Assembly: GCF_038502225.1 (NCBI RefSeq) | Contig: NC_091293.1 | Coordinates: 17,742,286 to 17,806,285 of the forward strand | Source of the DNA: Cherax quadricarinatus | Lineage: Eukaryota; Arthropoda; Malacostraca; Decapoda; Parastacidae | Length of the DNA: 64,000 nucleotides | Direction: 5' to 3' | In this document: positions 52,907 to 63,097 of the stretch, piece by piece | Layout: each line of letters opens with the position of its first letter | Numbering within the stretch: the stretch's first letter is position 1 | Made by a program: the position numbers and the translations under genes | Notes under the pieces: model-generated | Told to the model about the DNA's origin: nothing | Database searches by the model: none | What the model saw: only the letters and a program-made list of their open reading frames with translations

Positions 52907-55847
52907 CCCTTTGACTGTTTCCGACGTATAAATACGTCTTACGAGCCAATGTTTCTGACGTATTTATACGCACAAATTCTAGCGGCTTCAAATCGCGCGC
53001 CAAAGGCCTGGTAGGCCTACACGGGAGAGAATGGGTCTCAGTGGTCGGTGTGCACCCTGTGAAAAAAATCTCGGACCTAGCGGTGCATTGTGGGAACGCC
53101 ATGTTGTCAGTCCATTTTCACCATGCCTCTCGGTAAGAAGTTCCTCACTCCTCGGCGGATTGGAGGTCTTTTGTTCCCAAGTGATAGCTCTAACAGCGAT
53201 GAAAATGTCAGTGACAGTGAATTCAAGGGTTTTCAAGTGAGTGTTACCGAAAAAAGTGCCCAGGATAACGTAAATAGTGACGAAAACCCAGATGACCCAC
53301 AACCTTCGACCTCTGGTGCTGTGCCGGCTTGTTCACATTCACCTTCGCCTGTACCAGGACGAAAGAGGAAACTATTTGGTCGTGTACAACACCCTGATGA
53401 TAGCAGTGATAGTGATAGTGATAGTGATTTCAAGGTCATTGAAAGCAGTTCTAGTGACAGTGAGAGTGAATATTCCCCAGTGAAGCGCCAGTATGTACGA
53501 CGTAGCATGCGGTCTGGTAGTGTTTCATATGTTGTTCCAAGGGGAAGGAGAAACTCTGGGAGCACATCCCGTGGCCCAACACCACGACCTGATAGTGAAG
53601 ATGATGATATTGTAACGATGGGTATGAATGGTGACAGTGAGGGAGGAGGCAGTGGTGGTGATAGTGAGGGTGGCACGGCCCATGTGGCACCATCACCGGG
53701 CCACGCTACTAGCCACGCGGCTGACTCAGCAGAACAACCAGCCTCACCCTACCCCACACTGCCACAACCTGCACCACCACAACCTGCACAGCCACAACCA
53801 CAGCCACAACCACGGTACAATATCCAGACCCCACCAGCAGACCGCATCTGGGATTGGCAGGACGGTGACGAGTTTGTTCCCGGTCCCCATGACTTTGATG
53901 AAACACAAAGTGGAATAAAGCCATCTTGTCCACTTGGGAACAATGCCAGTGAACTGGACTGCTTTGAGTTATTCTTCGATGAACCCCTGATGGACATCAT
54001 TGTCAGGGAAACCAACACATACTGTGAATACACCATGGCAAATACAATTCTCTCACCAAAATCACGGCTACACAAGTGGAAGGAGACAACTGTGGCAGAG
54101 ATGTACCTGTTTTTTGCCACAATAATGCTTATGCCACATGTGTATAAGCACACTGTCACCACATACTGGACAACAGATCGCCTGATTTCAACTCCAGGTT
54201 TTAGTGACATTATATGTGTCAATCGTTTCCTGATACTGTTGAGTATGTTACACTTTTCAGACAAAACCAGGCCTGACAGAAGCAACAGGTTATATAAGAT
54301 AAGAAATGTGTTTATGTACCTGAAACAAAAGTGCTGCATGTATTTTTATCCCTTCAGGAAGCTTGTTATTGATGAGTCCTTGATTTTATTCAAAGGAAGA
54401 CTCTCATTCAAGCAATATATACCAAGCAAGAGGAAACGCTTTGGTATAAAGCTATTTGTACTGTGTGATTGCAGAAGTGGTCTTGTTTTAGATATTATTG
54501 TGTACACTGGCAGTAATACTTTGAGAGATACCATGAAGTTATTGGGTATCTCTGGTGATGTGGTTCGAACAATGATGGAACCATATCTTGGTAAGGGGCA
54601 TATGTTATTTACTGATAACTGGTACACAAGCCCCTTACTCAGTGATTTCTTGCGAGTGAACTTGACAGACGTGTGTGGCACAGTGCGTGGTAATCGCAAA
54701 CATATGCCAAGGTTCGACGCTGGCACTCGCAGAGGTGAGGTGCAAGCCTTTGCTGCCAATGACATCATGGCATTTCGGTGGCATGACAAACGTGATGTCA
54801 CATTGTTGACATCAGTTCACACAAACGAAATGGTACCCAGTGGCAGGGACAACAGAGAGACCAATGAACCCATTCTAAAGCCTGCAGCTGTCATGAACTA
54901 CAACCTCAATATGCGCTTAGTGGACAAATGTGACATGCAGATTGGGTTTGCAGACTGTGTACGCAAGAGTTATAAGTGGTATATCAAACTTTTTTTCCAT
55001 CTTGTTGATATCTCTATGCTAAATGCTTATAACATATACAAGTTGAAGACCAACAAAACACCAAAATATGGTGAATTTTGCCTGTCAGTAATCAGACAAA
55101 TAATTGCAAAGTACAAAGGAGCAACTCCTGCAATAGACCAGCGCCCACAGACGTCATCTCGTTTGAGGCCTGGTGATCACTACCCCTTACAACTGCCTCC
55201 TACTACTGCCAAGAAAAATGCTCAGAAGAGGTGTTATGTATGTATGCATACCACAAAACGCCCACAAACACGCAGAGACACTCGTTTTATGTGTGAGGAG
55301 TGTGAAGTGCCCCTCTGCATATACCCATGTTTCAAAGAGTTCCACAAGCTGCAGCAGTTCTAGGAACGTGGTTAGTGACTGTACATATGTATATATATTA
55401 TGGAACAATAGTAATAAACATTGTTTTGTATTGTTTGTTTGTGTAAACAAAGTGTATACACAAACTAATAGTGATAAAGTTTGTTCTGTTATTGTGTTGT
55501 AAATAATGAGTGTATATTTGAACAATGCACCTTACATTGGTCTCACAGGCCACATAAGTTACCTGGAAAAGAAAAATATTGAAAAATGCAAGAAACCTTT
55601 GAATTAGAGTAAATAAAAGAATACCGGGCGGGCGGCAGTCGCCGCTGTTGCCATACGCACGTCGATTTCTGCAAACTTTGCGGCTCTATATCTCGGTAAG
55701 TACTGATGGCAAAAATTTTTTTTAGGCTTAAAACACTAGTAAAACTATTCCTAACATTTTCATAAGAAAAAATAATTTTTTTTTTTTTTCGAATATTTGG
55801 CGACATAGAATGACAGTTTCAGAGAGGGCCCTGAAACAGTCAAAGGG
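52907..55847 (+). mobile_element. piggyBac element, complete and apparently intact
   Basis: Left tip CCCTTTGACTGTTTCCGACG and right tip GAAACAGTCAAAGGG. TTAA occurs at 55848-55851 on the right; on the left TTAA (52901-52904) is separated from the tip by AA. Palindromes CGTATAAATACG and CGTATTTATACG lie near the left end. It is inserted in the older RTE copy. Confidence 0.93.
53123..55363 (+). CDS. piggyBac transposase, 746 aa
   Basis: ATG at 53123 gives MPLGKKFLTPRRIGG; an upstream in-frame extension begins with GTG and is not expected to be used. Residues 1-260 are acidic, rich in Ser/Asp (DSDSDSDFKVIESSSS), then Pro/Gln-rich (QPAPPQPAQPQPQPQ). The catalytic core has D417 (VIDES), D498 (FTDNWYTSP) and D601 with D604 (VDKCD), spaced as in known piggyBac transposases. 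The C-terminus from C704 has a cysteine-rich zinc-binding domain (CYVCMH, CEECEVPLC, PCFKEFH). The reading frame is complete with no lesion. The enzyme excises and reinserts TTAA-flanked DNA and could also mobilise the MITEs with similar ends. The domesticated-gene alternative is unlikely given the intact terminal repeats. Confidence 0.9.
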   Translation: MPLGKKFLTPRRIGGLLFPSDSSNSDENVSDSEFKGFQVSVTEKSAQDNVNSDENPDDPQPSTSGAVPACSHSPSPVPGRKRKLFGRVQHPDDSSDSDSDSDFKVIESSSSDSESEYSPVKRQYVRRSMRSGSVSYVVPRGRRNSGSTSRGPTPRPDSEDDDIVTMGMNGDSEGGGSGGDSEGGTAHVAPSPGHATSHAADSAEQPASPYPTLPQPAPPQPAQPQPQPQPRYNIQTPPADRIWDWQDGDEFVPGPHDFDETQSGIKPSCPLGNNASELDCFELFFDEPLMDIIVRETNTYCEYTMANTILSPKSRLHKWKETTVAEMYLFFATIMLMPHVYKHTVTTYWTTDRLISTPGFSDIICVNRFLILLSMLHFSDKTRPDRSNRLYKIRNVFMYLKQKCCMYFYPFRKLVIDESLILFKGRLSFKQYIPSKRKRFGIKLFVLCDCRSGLVLDIIVYTGSNTLRDTMKLLGISGDVVRTMMEPYLGKGHMLFTDNWYTSPLLSDFLRVNLTDVCGTVRGNRKHMPRFDAGTRRGEVQAFAANDIMAFRWHDKRDVTLLTSVHTNEMVPSGRDNRETNEPILKPAAVMNYNLNMRLVDKCDMQIGFADCVRKSYKWYIKLFFHLVDISMLNAYNIYKLKTNKTPKYGEFCLSVIRQIIAKYKGATPAIDQRPQTSSRLRPGDHYPLQLPPTTAKKNAQKRCYVCMHTTKRPQTRRDTRFMCEECEVPLCIYPCFKEFHKLQQF

Positions 55848-55957
55848 TTAAAGGGGGGGATATAATTTGGAGTGGTTGGTGCATTTGTTCAATATCTACA
55901 TGATGTAAGGTACCTAAGGATTGACAGAGAGCATACATACCATAATTTCTTTGTACC

Positions 55958-56305
55958 CTCACGTACTTACCTATATGTGGTTGCAGGGGTCAATTCACAG
56001 CTCCTGGCCTGCCTCTTTGCTGGCCACTAATAAGTCCACTCTCTCATCGTTTCAAGAGCCTTATCATACCTCATCTTAAAGCTATGTATGGTTTCTGCTT
56101 CTACCACTTCACTGTCCAGATTGTTCCACCTCCTGACAACTCTAAGGCAGAAGAAATATTTCCTAACATCCCTATGACTCATTTAAATTTTCAAGTTCCA
56201 GTTGTGCCCTTGTGTCCCATCTCTCAAACATTCTGTCCCTATTCACCTTGTCAGTTCCTCTGACAAGGTTGAATTCCCTGAACTTGTTCAGTGGCCATCA
56301 CATAG
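55958..56305 (-). mobile_element. LINE 3' fragment
   Basis: On the minus strand it reads VVRRWNNLDSEVVEAETIHS and FKMRYDKALETMREW, a LINE ORF2 C-terminus, followed by a short 3' UTR. It is 5'-truncated and does not match the other LINE families here. Confidence 0.7.
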
Positions 56306-56319
56306 TATTACATCATTAA

Positions 56320-57394
56320 CCCCTTGACTGTCGAAACCCCCAATCCTGAGGTGTCTCCTGGTGTCGCAAAATTTCAAAAAAAAAAAAAAATTATTCATTC
56401 TTATGAAATGATAGAGAATCTTTTCCCGATTGTAATGACACCAAAAAAACGAAATTTGATGGAAAACTGGCGGAATTACGCTCTCGCGAAGTTAGCAACC
56501 TCAGCGATATTTACAAATCGGCGATTTCGCCCACTTTGAGCCCTATTTTCGGCTAATTCCATTGTTCCAGTCGACCAAACCCATAGCTATTTCTTCAGAA
56601 CTCCGTTTTTTCTATCGATTGAGTACAAGAAACTGCCCATTTACTGATTTCAACTACCCAATAACGTGGTCAGAAATTTGCAATTTGGCCAATTTCACGA
56701 AAATTAAAAAATATGACAATTTCAAAATAAGGTCCAGAATGAACAATGCAGACATTCCTGGCTCTAAAATAACATTTTCTTTGTTCATCAATCATGTCTC
56801 CAGGCCCCTCTGATATTACTCTTGCTTTCTATTTTGAATTTTTATTCAAACAAAAAATAGAAGATTTACTATTATGCAGACTACTGCAATACTGTAATAA
56901 TTGTATAAATAACATCAACCCGTTCATGTCTGCATATTAGAATGGCTACTTGGACATTTATTGGACAAAGACATCATTTGTTTTCTTTTGAACATCGGCA
57001 AAAATCAAACATTTCCCCTATTTTGAGCTCCATTTTCAGGTTCTTTTTATAGTAAAATCAATCAAAATCACCACTGTTTCTCTAATATGTTTTCCATTCT
57101 ATCAAATGAGACCAAGAAAACGAGAATACAAACATAAATACTATACGAAAATAGACCACAAAGTCAGCATTTTAATTAAAAAAAAAGGTCTGAGTTTTTT
57201 TTTTTTCTCATTATGCACTGCATGCTCCAGGATTTTTTTTATATAGTGCACACTGACCACACAGACCCATTCACTTACATGTGGGTCTACCAGCTTTCTC
57301 CTGCTTGATTTGAAGTCGCTAGAATTTATGAGTATATATGCATCAAACACGGTACCTCATAAGACGTATATATACGGCCGTGACAGTCAAAGGG
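56320..57394 (-). mobile_element. piggyBac-type MITE, 1075 bp
   Basis: TTAA at 56316-56319 and 57395-57398. Tips are CCCCTTGACTGTCGAAACC and CCGTGACAGTCAAAGGG. Palindromes AGTATATATGCA (57331-57342) and CGTATATATACG (57365-57376). Confidence 0.92.
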
Positions 57395-57398
57395 TTAA

Positions 57399-58134
57399 TG
57401 CCAGGGTCCCTGACATAGATTATACCTAAATTTTAGCAGCTTTGAATTTAGCAGGAGAGGCCTGGTAGGCCTACTTAAGAGAGAATGGATCTGAATGGTC
57501 AGTGTGCATGTTATAAAAAAAAGTTGGGGCATTGTGAGAATTCTATATTTAATACACCTTGTTCACCATGCTGCACAAACACAAAGGCCTCTCTCCCAGG
57601 CAAGACGAACAAGTTTTATTCCTCATTGACTACAACAACAATGACAGTTAAGGAACCAATGACAAGTTCTTTGGTTAACCCTTTCAGGGTCCAGAGGCCA
57701 AATTTCAAAGGGTGCATCAGGGTCCAAGAATTTTTGAAAAAAAAAAAATTACTTTTTCTTACAGAATTAAAGATAATTTTCAATATGTAATGAAACAAAA
57801 AAAAATTTTGATAAGTAATTACCGAGATATAGAGGCATGAAGTTGACCCTCAATGACCCGGTGGCGACAACATCCGCGACTTTTGTAAAGTCTCATTATT
57901 TTATTTTAAGTTTTTGTTACTTTTTTCTTTTCTTTTCTAATATTTTTTTCCCAGTAACTTTTGTAGCCTATGACACCAATATAATGTATAATGTATAAAT
58001 GCACACTCATTGTATTCAACACAATAACTGCACTAATTTGTTTATCATTAGTATATTGCTTACAAAACTTATTTACAAGTTATTGTAAACAAAATAACAA
58101 TGAAAATATTAGTGCAGTTGTGTTGAATACAGCA
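57399..58134. mobile_element. Degenerate piggyBac remnants, two pieces
   Basis: 57405-57620 resembles a piggyBac 5' leader (GGCCTGGTAGGCCTACTTAA, GTCAGTGTGCATG). From TTAA (57677-57680) a second piece begins CCCTTTCAGGGTCCAGAGG and follows the 3' region of the complete elements in reverse (ACCGAGATATAGAGGCATG, GTAGCCTATGACACCAAT). No coding sequence remains. Confidence 0.6.
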
Positions 58135-58341
58135 GTACCATATTTAGTAAGAGCAGCATGCCAAAGCCACTTATATGCATAGCATTAAGGGCTGGCTTAA
58201 AATTAACTTAAGATTAACTAAGCAATGATGAAATCAGTGATAAAACATTATTGTAAACAGATAACTATAAAGCACAAATGAGTATTACGAAGACAGGTCA
58301 TATGGTTGGTTGCATTGCTGTACATTCAGTCGAATGGAGTA

Positions 58342-60727
58342 CAGTGGTCCCTCAATAATCGACCGGCCTGAAAGTCGACCATTTCGGAAATCAACCGTTA
58401 TTTTCGACAAAATATTGACTCGGAAATTGACCGAAATTCGTTTATCGACCCGTTTCGACCCGTCGTCCCAGACGCGTATGCACGAGGTAAGCGGGCCTCG
58501 ACCCGCCTCAGCCTTCCTTCCCAGCCAGTGTGCCATTGTTTACCAGTTAGCGGCGGTCCTCTCACGTGCTCCAGTGAAATATTTCATAATATTTCATTTA
58601 TTTTAGTGCTTGCAAGTTATTTAAGTGCTAAATAAGCTACCATGGCTCCAAAGAAAGCTCCTAGTGCCAAACCTTTGGTAAAGAAGGTGAGAAATACCAT
58701 TGAATTTAAGAAAAACATCATTGAACAATATGATAGTGGCGTACGTGTGGGCGAACTGGCGAGGATGTATAACAAAAATCATTCAACCATATCTTCCATC
58801 ATAGCCATGAGAAAGGAAATCAAGGACGCTGTTGTTGCAAAGGGGGTAAATATGCTGACAAAAATGAGATCACCAGTACTGGAAGAGGTTGAGAAGTTAT
58901 TATTGGTGTGGATAAATGAGAAACAATTAGCAGGAGACAGTCTTATGACCTCGATTATTTGTGAAAAGGCTAGGCAGTTGCATGAAGATTTGGTAAATAA
59001 ATTGCCTGCAAATAGTGGTGAAGTGAGTGATTTTAAGGCCAGCAAAGGCTGGTTTGAGAGATTTAAGAAGCGTACTGACATACACAGTGTTGTAAGGCAT
59101 GGTGAGGCTGCCAGTTCGGACCACAAGGCGGCTGAAAAATATGTGCATGAATTCCAGGAGTACATAGAGGCTGAAGGACTGAAACCTGAACAAGTGTTCA
59201 ATTGTGACGAAACAGGCCTCTTCTGGAAGAAAATGCCAAAGAGGACCTTCATTACACAAGAGGAAAAGTCAATGCCAGGACACAAGCCTATGAAAGACAG
59301 GCTGACGCTAATGTTCTGTGCTAATGCTAGTGGGGATTTCAAAGTGAAGCCGTTACTAGTGTACCATTCTGAAAATCCCAGAGCATTTAAGAAAAATAAT
59401 GTTATGAAGAGTAAATTGTGTGTGTTTTGGAAATCTAATAATAAGGCATGGGTCACGAGGGAAATTTTTGTAGAGTGGTTCAGCGAAGTGTTTGGCCCTA
59501 GTGTGAAGAATTACCTCCTGGAGAAGAAATTGGATCTCAAGTGCCTGCTAGTAATGGACAATGCACCTGCTCATCCACCAAACTTGGATGACCTAATTCT
59601 GAAGGAGTTTGGGTTCATCTCAGTGAAGTTCTTGCCCCCGAATACCACTCCTCTCCTCCAACCCATGGACCAGCAGGTCATTGCAAACTTTAAAAAACTG
59701 TACACCAAAGCAATGTTTGAAAGGTGCTTCAATGTGACCTCAGACACTCACTTGACCCTACGAGATTTTTGGAAAGAACATTTCAGTATTTTCCATTGTG
59801 TAAGCCTTATAGGTAAGGCTTGGGAGGGAGTGTCTACCAGGACTTTGAACTCTGCTTGGAGAAAATTGTGACCAGATTGTGTCGACAAGAGGGATTTGGA
59901 AGGGTTTGGGGCTGACCCTGATGAGCCTATGTCAGTTTTGAACTCTATTGTGGCACTGGGGAGTTCCATGGGGTTGGATGTGAGTTTGGAGGATGTGGAA
60001 GAGTTGGTAGAGGACCACAACGAAGAGCTAACCACTGAGGAGCTGCAAGAGCTTCAGCAGGAAGAGCAACAGATCGCAGCTCAGAATCTTGCTGCAGAGG
60101 AGGAGGAAGAGAGATGGAAGAAGGTGCCTTCTTCAGAAATTAAGGAGATTTTTACTATGTGGGGTAAGATGGAAAGATTTATGGAGAAACATCATCCAGA
60201 GAAGGATGTTGCAAGCCATATCGGCAACTTGTACAGTGACAGAGTCTTGGCCCATTTTAGGGAAGTTTTAAAGAGACGCCAGAAACAGAGCTCTCTGCAC
60301 AGTTATTTTGCGAGACAGGACTCCAGTGACTCTCAAGCTGGTCCTAGTGGCATTAAGAAACAGAGAAAAGAAGGAACCCCAGAAAAGCAAATGGTACCTG
60401 AGGTGTTGCTGGAAGAGGATTCCCCTTCCAAACTATAAACAATCCACTCTCTCCTCCTCCTCCAGTCTCCCATACACTAAGAAGAATCTCCAATAAAGGT
60501 AAGTGTTATGCTGTTAATGTTTCATTCATCATTTCCCATTGTATTGTTTATGTACTACATGAATATTTCATGTAAAAAATTTTTTTGTTTTAATACTTCT
60601 GGGTGTCAGGAACGGATTAATTGAATTTACATTATTTCTTATGGGGAAAATTGATTCGTAAATCGACCATTTCGATAATCGACTGGCTTCCAGGAACGGA
60701 TTACCGTCGATAATCGAGGGACCACTG
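58342..60727 (+). mobile_element. Full-length Tigger element, 2386 bp
   Basis: TA at 58340-58341 and 60728-60729. Tips are CAGTGGTCCCTCAATAATCG and CGATAATCGAGGGACCACTG, an excellent inverted repeat. It encodes a complete transposase apart from one stop codon. Confidence 0.95.
58642..60438 (+). pseudogene. Tigger transposase, one premature stop (near-intact)
   Basis: ATG at 58642 gives MAPKKAPSAKPLVKKVRNTI. The order is HTH (YDSGVRVGELARMYNKNHST), CENP-B-type second domain (KASKGWFERFKKRTDIHSV), then the catalytic domain with D189 (FNCDETGLFW), D306 (VMDNAPAHPPN) and D343 (QPMDQQVIANFK). At codon 410 a TGA (59869-59871) follows AWRKL, where related copies would be expected to have a tryptophan; the same frame then continues PDCVDKRDLEGFGADPDEP through the acidic tail to EDSPSKL at 60438 (598 codons). 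All catalytic residues lie before the stop, so a shortened protein would retain them. The copy needs only one substitution to differ from a full frame, so it is young. Confidence 0.92.
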
Positions 60728-60842
60728 TATTCTGTTAGGTAGTGTATTTAAAAAAATAATAAAGTTAGATTGGGTCCTAGGTTTAACATTTGTGTGATAT
60801 AATTGTGAGTAACATATAGGATATACAATTTATAAGGTTCAG

Positions 60843-61978
60843 TTATTCAGTATTTATTTGGTTTTGAGTGAGTAAGTGATCTTTGAGAAGAGACTTGAAT
60901 TTATAAACAGGTAGTGTTTCTTTTATATTTACAGGTAATGAATTCCAGATTTTAGGGCCTTTTATGTGCATTGAGTTTTTGCATAGCGTGAGATGGACAC
61001 GAGGAACATCAAAGAGTGATCTGTGCCTTGTGTTATGGTCATGTGTTCTGTTGAGGTTGGCAAGATGTTTGAGGGGAGGGGTAATATCAGAGTTAAGTGT
61101 TCTATGTATGTAATAGGTGCAATAATAAGTATGGATGTTTTGTATGGTGAGTAGGTTGAGTGTTTTGAATATTGGTGGAGTGTGTTGCCTGTAGTGAGAA
61201 TTTATCATTCTAACTGCAGCCTTTTGTTGGGTAATTAGTGGTCTGAGATGGTTAATTGTTGTTGAGCCCCATGCACAAATTCCATAGGTGAGATAGGGGT
61301 AAATAAGAGAGTGATAAAGGGCCAGGAGGGCTGACTGTGGAACATAGTACCGTATCTTCGATAGTATGCCTACAGTCTTGGAGATTTTCTTAGAAATTTG
61401 TTGTATATGTGTATGAAATTTGAGTCTATTATCGAGGTGGATTCCTAGGAATTTTCCCTCTGTTAGCTTTGTGATAAGTGATCCATTTTTTGTTATGTTA
61501 AGAGGTACATCTGTAGCTCTTTTACCAAACTGAATGAAGTAGGTTTTGTCAATGTTTAGTGTAAGTTTGTTAGTCCTCATCCAGGTAGATATTTTCTGTA
61601 ATTCGGTGTTTACAGTATTGGCTAGCGTGACTGGGCTCGGGTGAGAGAAGACGTATGTAGTGTCATCTGCAAAAAGTGTGGGTTTGAGTAATTGCGAAGC
61701 ATTTGGTAGGTCATTTATGTATAGGAGAAAGAGAAGAGGGCCAAGGACACTTCTCTGTGGGACACCAACTGTAATTGGTTGTGCGGAAGAGCTTGCCCCA
61801 TTTGCATACACATATTGGCTTCTGTTGCTGAGGTAAGACTTGAGGTAGTTGAGGGAGTGCCCTCTAATACCATAGTGTGACAATTTTACGTGGAGCAAGT
61901 CATGGTCAACTGTATCAAAAGCTTTACGTAAGTCAATGAAGATCCCCAGTGGGACTTCTTTTTTCTCTATTGCAGTGT
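60843..61978 (-). pseudogene. LINE reverse transcriptase, 351 residues open
   Basis: GVPQRSVLGPLLFLLYINDL and catalytic FADDTTYVFSHPS followed by the same C-terminus as at 8186 (FKSLLKDHLLTQNQINTE). One residue differs in the VPQG motif (G to R). Upstream codons to about 61978 (LGIFIDLRKAFDTVDH) are present before the tandem repeat cuts the gene. Confidence 0.88.
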
Positions 61979-61983
61979 ATATA

Positions 61984-62466
61984 TGTGTATATATAGTACC
62001 ATATGGTGCAATGGTACCATATGGTACAATGTACCAGAGGGTGCAATGGTGCTATAGGGTGCAATGGTAGCATATGGTACAATGTACCATATGGTGCAAT
62101 GGTAGCATATGGTACAATGTACCATATGGTGCAATGGTACCATATGATACAATGTACCATATGGTACAGTGGTACCATATGGTACAATGGTACCACATAG
62201 TACAATGGTACCATATGGTACAGTGGTTCCATATGATATATTGTACATATGGTAAAATGATACATGGTACCATTGTACCATGTGGTACCATATGATAGTG
62301 GTACCATATGGTACAGTGGTTCCATATGATATATTGTACATATGGTAAAATGATACATGGTACCATTGTACCATGTGGTACCTTTGTACCATATGATACA
62401 GTGGTACCATATGGCACAGTGGTATCATATGGTACAATGATACATAGTACATTGTACCATATGGTA
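61984..62466. repeat. Palindromic tandem repeat, GTACCATATGGTAC type
   Basis: About 480 bp of near-tandem units of 15-20 bp built on the self-complementary core GTACCATATGGTAC with CAATG or CAGTG spacers, and longer higher-order units (the block near 62210-62280 recurs near 62300-62370). Translations on both strands give meaningless Tyr/His/Met repeats. Confidence 0.95.
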
Positions 62467-62735
62467 CTGTTGTATTCAACATAACTGCACTAATATGTTC
62501 ATCATTATATTTCATTTACAATAATAGTTTACAACAAAAAATGTAAAAATGTTGTATATTACTAATGTTCTATTTTATATTTTTACATATGTACAGCCAC
62601 TGGACATGTTGCTTGAAGTGGATGACAAAGCACTTTGTCTTGCAAACTGTAGAGTCACTGGCCTGGGTCCCCACTCACTCAGTCCTGGCTGCTGCCTCGT
62701 GGCACCAACACCTCCTGCTGGCCAAGTGGTACAGG
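62467..62735. mobile_element. piggyBac-type 3' remnant
   Basis: TGTTGTATTCAACATAACTG, then AATATGTTCATCATTATATT and TACATATGTACAGCCACTGG parallel the 3' region of the piggyBac at 22.4-22.5 kb and the remnant near 58.0 kb. The rest (GTAGAGTCACTGGCCTGGG) is unassigned. Confidence 0.45.
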
Positions 62736-62812
62736 GTATCATATGTTACAGGGTACCATATGGTACAGGGTACCATACAGTACAGGGTACCATATGGTAC
62801 ACTGTACCATAC
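62736..62812. repeat. Second block of the palindromic repeat
   Basis: Five or so units of ACAGGGTACCATATGGT type, separated from the main array by about 270 bp of different sequence. Confidence 0.85.
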
Positions 62813-63095
62813 AAGTTTACACTAACATATATTAAGTTAGCAATAGACTTAGGCATTAAAAACAATAAAAAAGTAAAATACACATATAGTACACTCATTA
62901 CTTACCTTAAAATATTTGTAGTCTTAATCTAGGGTGAGATGAGTAGTATTTATTGTAAGAAATCAAGTGTGGTATGTATGGCAGCCAGCTGGGCTACCAT
63001 ACCAGGCCAACCCACCCACACATAATATTCTGTGACATTTAAGCATCCCAGAGTGATAAAATGCATATACAGTTCAATCATTACTTACCTTAAAA
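62813..63095. other. Unassigned sequence with short direct repeat
   Basis: CATTACTTACCTTAAAATA occurs near 62895 and again near 63080, at the edge of the Tigger. Nothing else is recognised. Confidence 0.45.
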
Positions 63096-63097
63096 TA

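Larger units (their letters stand above)
51780..55957 (+). mobile_element. Older RTE-type LINE copy, shattered by three insertions
   Basis: Pieces of linker and RT are recognisable at 51780-51869, 52076-52513, 52690-52900 (AGGGGGTAAAGCTGGGATTG corresponds to GGKAGIDG) and 55852-55957. Interrupting insertions are a 203-bp Tigger MITE, a SINE-like element and a complete piggyBac. All frames are broken. Confidence 0.75.
58135..61978 (-). mobile_element. Jockey-like LINE with nested full-length Tigger
   Basis: The 3' UTR (58135-58339) resumes at 60730 after the Tigger and leads into RT up to 61978, where a tandem repeat replaces the rest. The uninterrupted target (GAATGGAGTATTCTG) is seen at 8065-8080 in the sister copy. 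Confidence 0.92.

Noticed and set aside
53090..53122. Eleven-residue upstream extension of the piggyBac transposase
   Set aside because: It begins with GTG, whereas the ATG at 53123 is conserved in the other two copies (24750 and 38111).
58779..59456. 225-residue minus-strand frame
   Set aside because: Antisense to the full-length Tigger transposase.
61984..62466. Possible CRISPR-like array
   Set aside because: Units are near-contiguous palindromes with no unique spacers, and the context is eukaryotic.
61967..62515. Overlapping Tyr/His/Met-rich open frames on both strands
   Set aside because: They arise from a palindromic tandem repeat without stops and carry no protein-like content.
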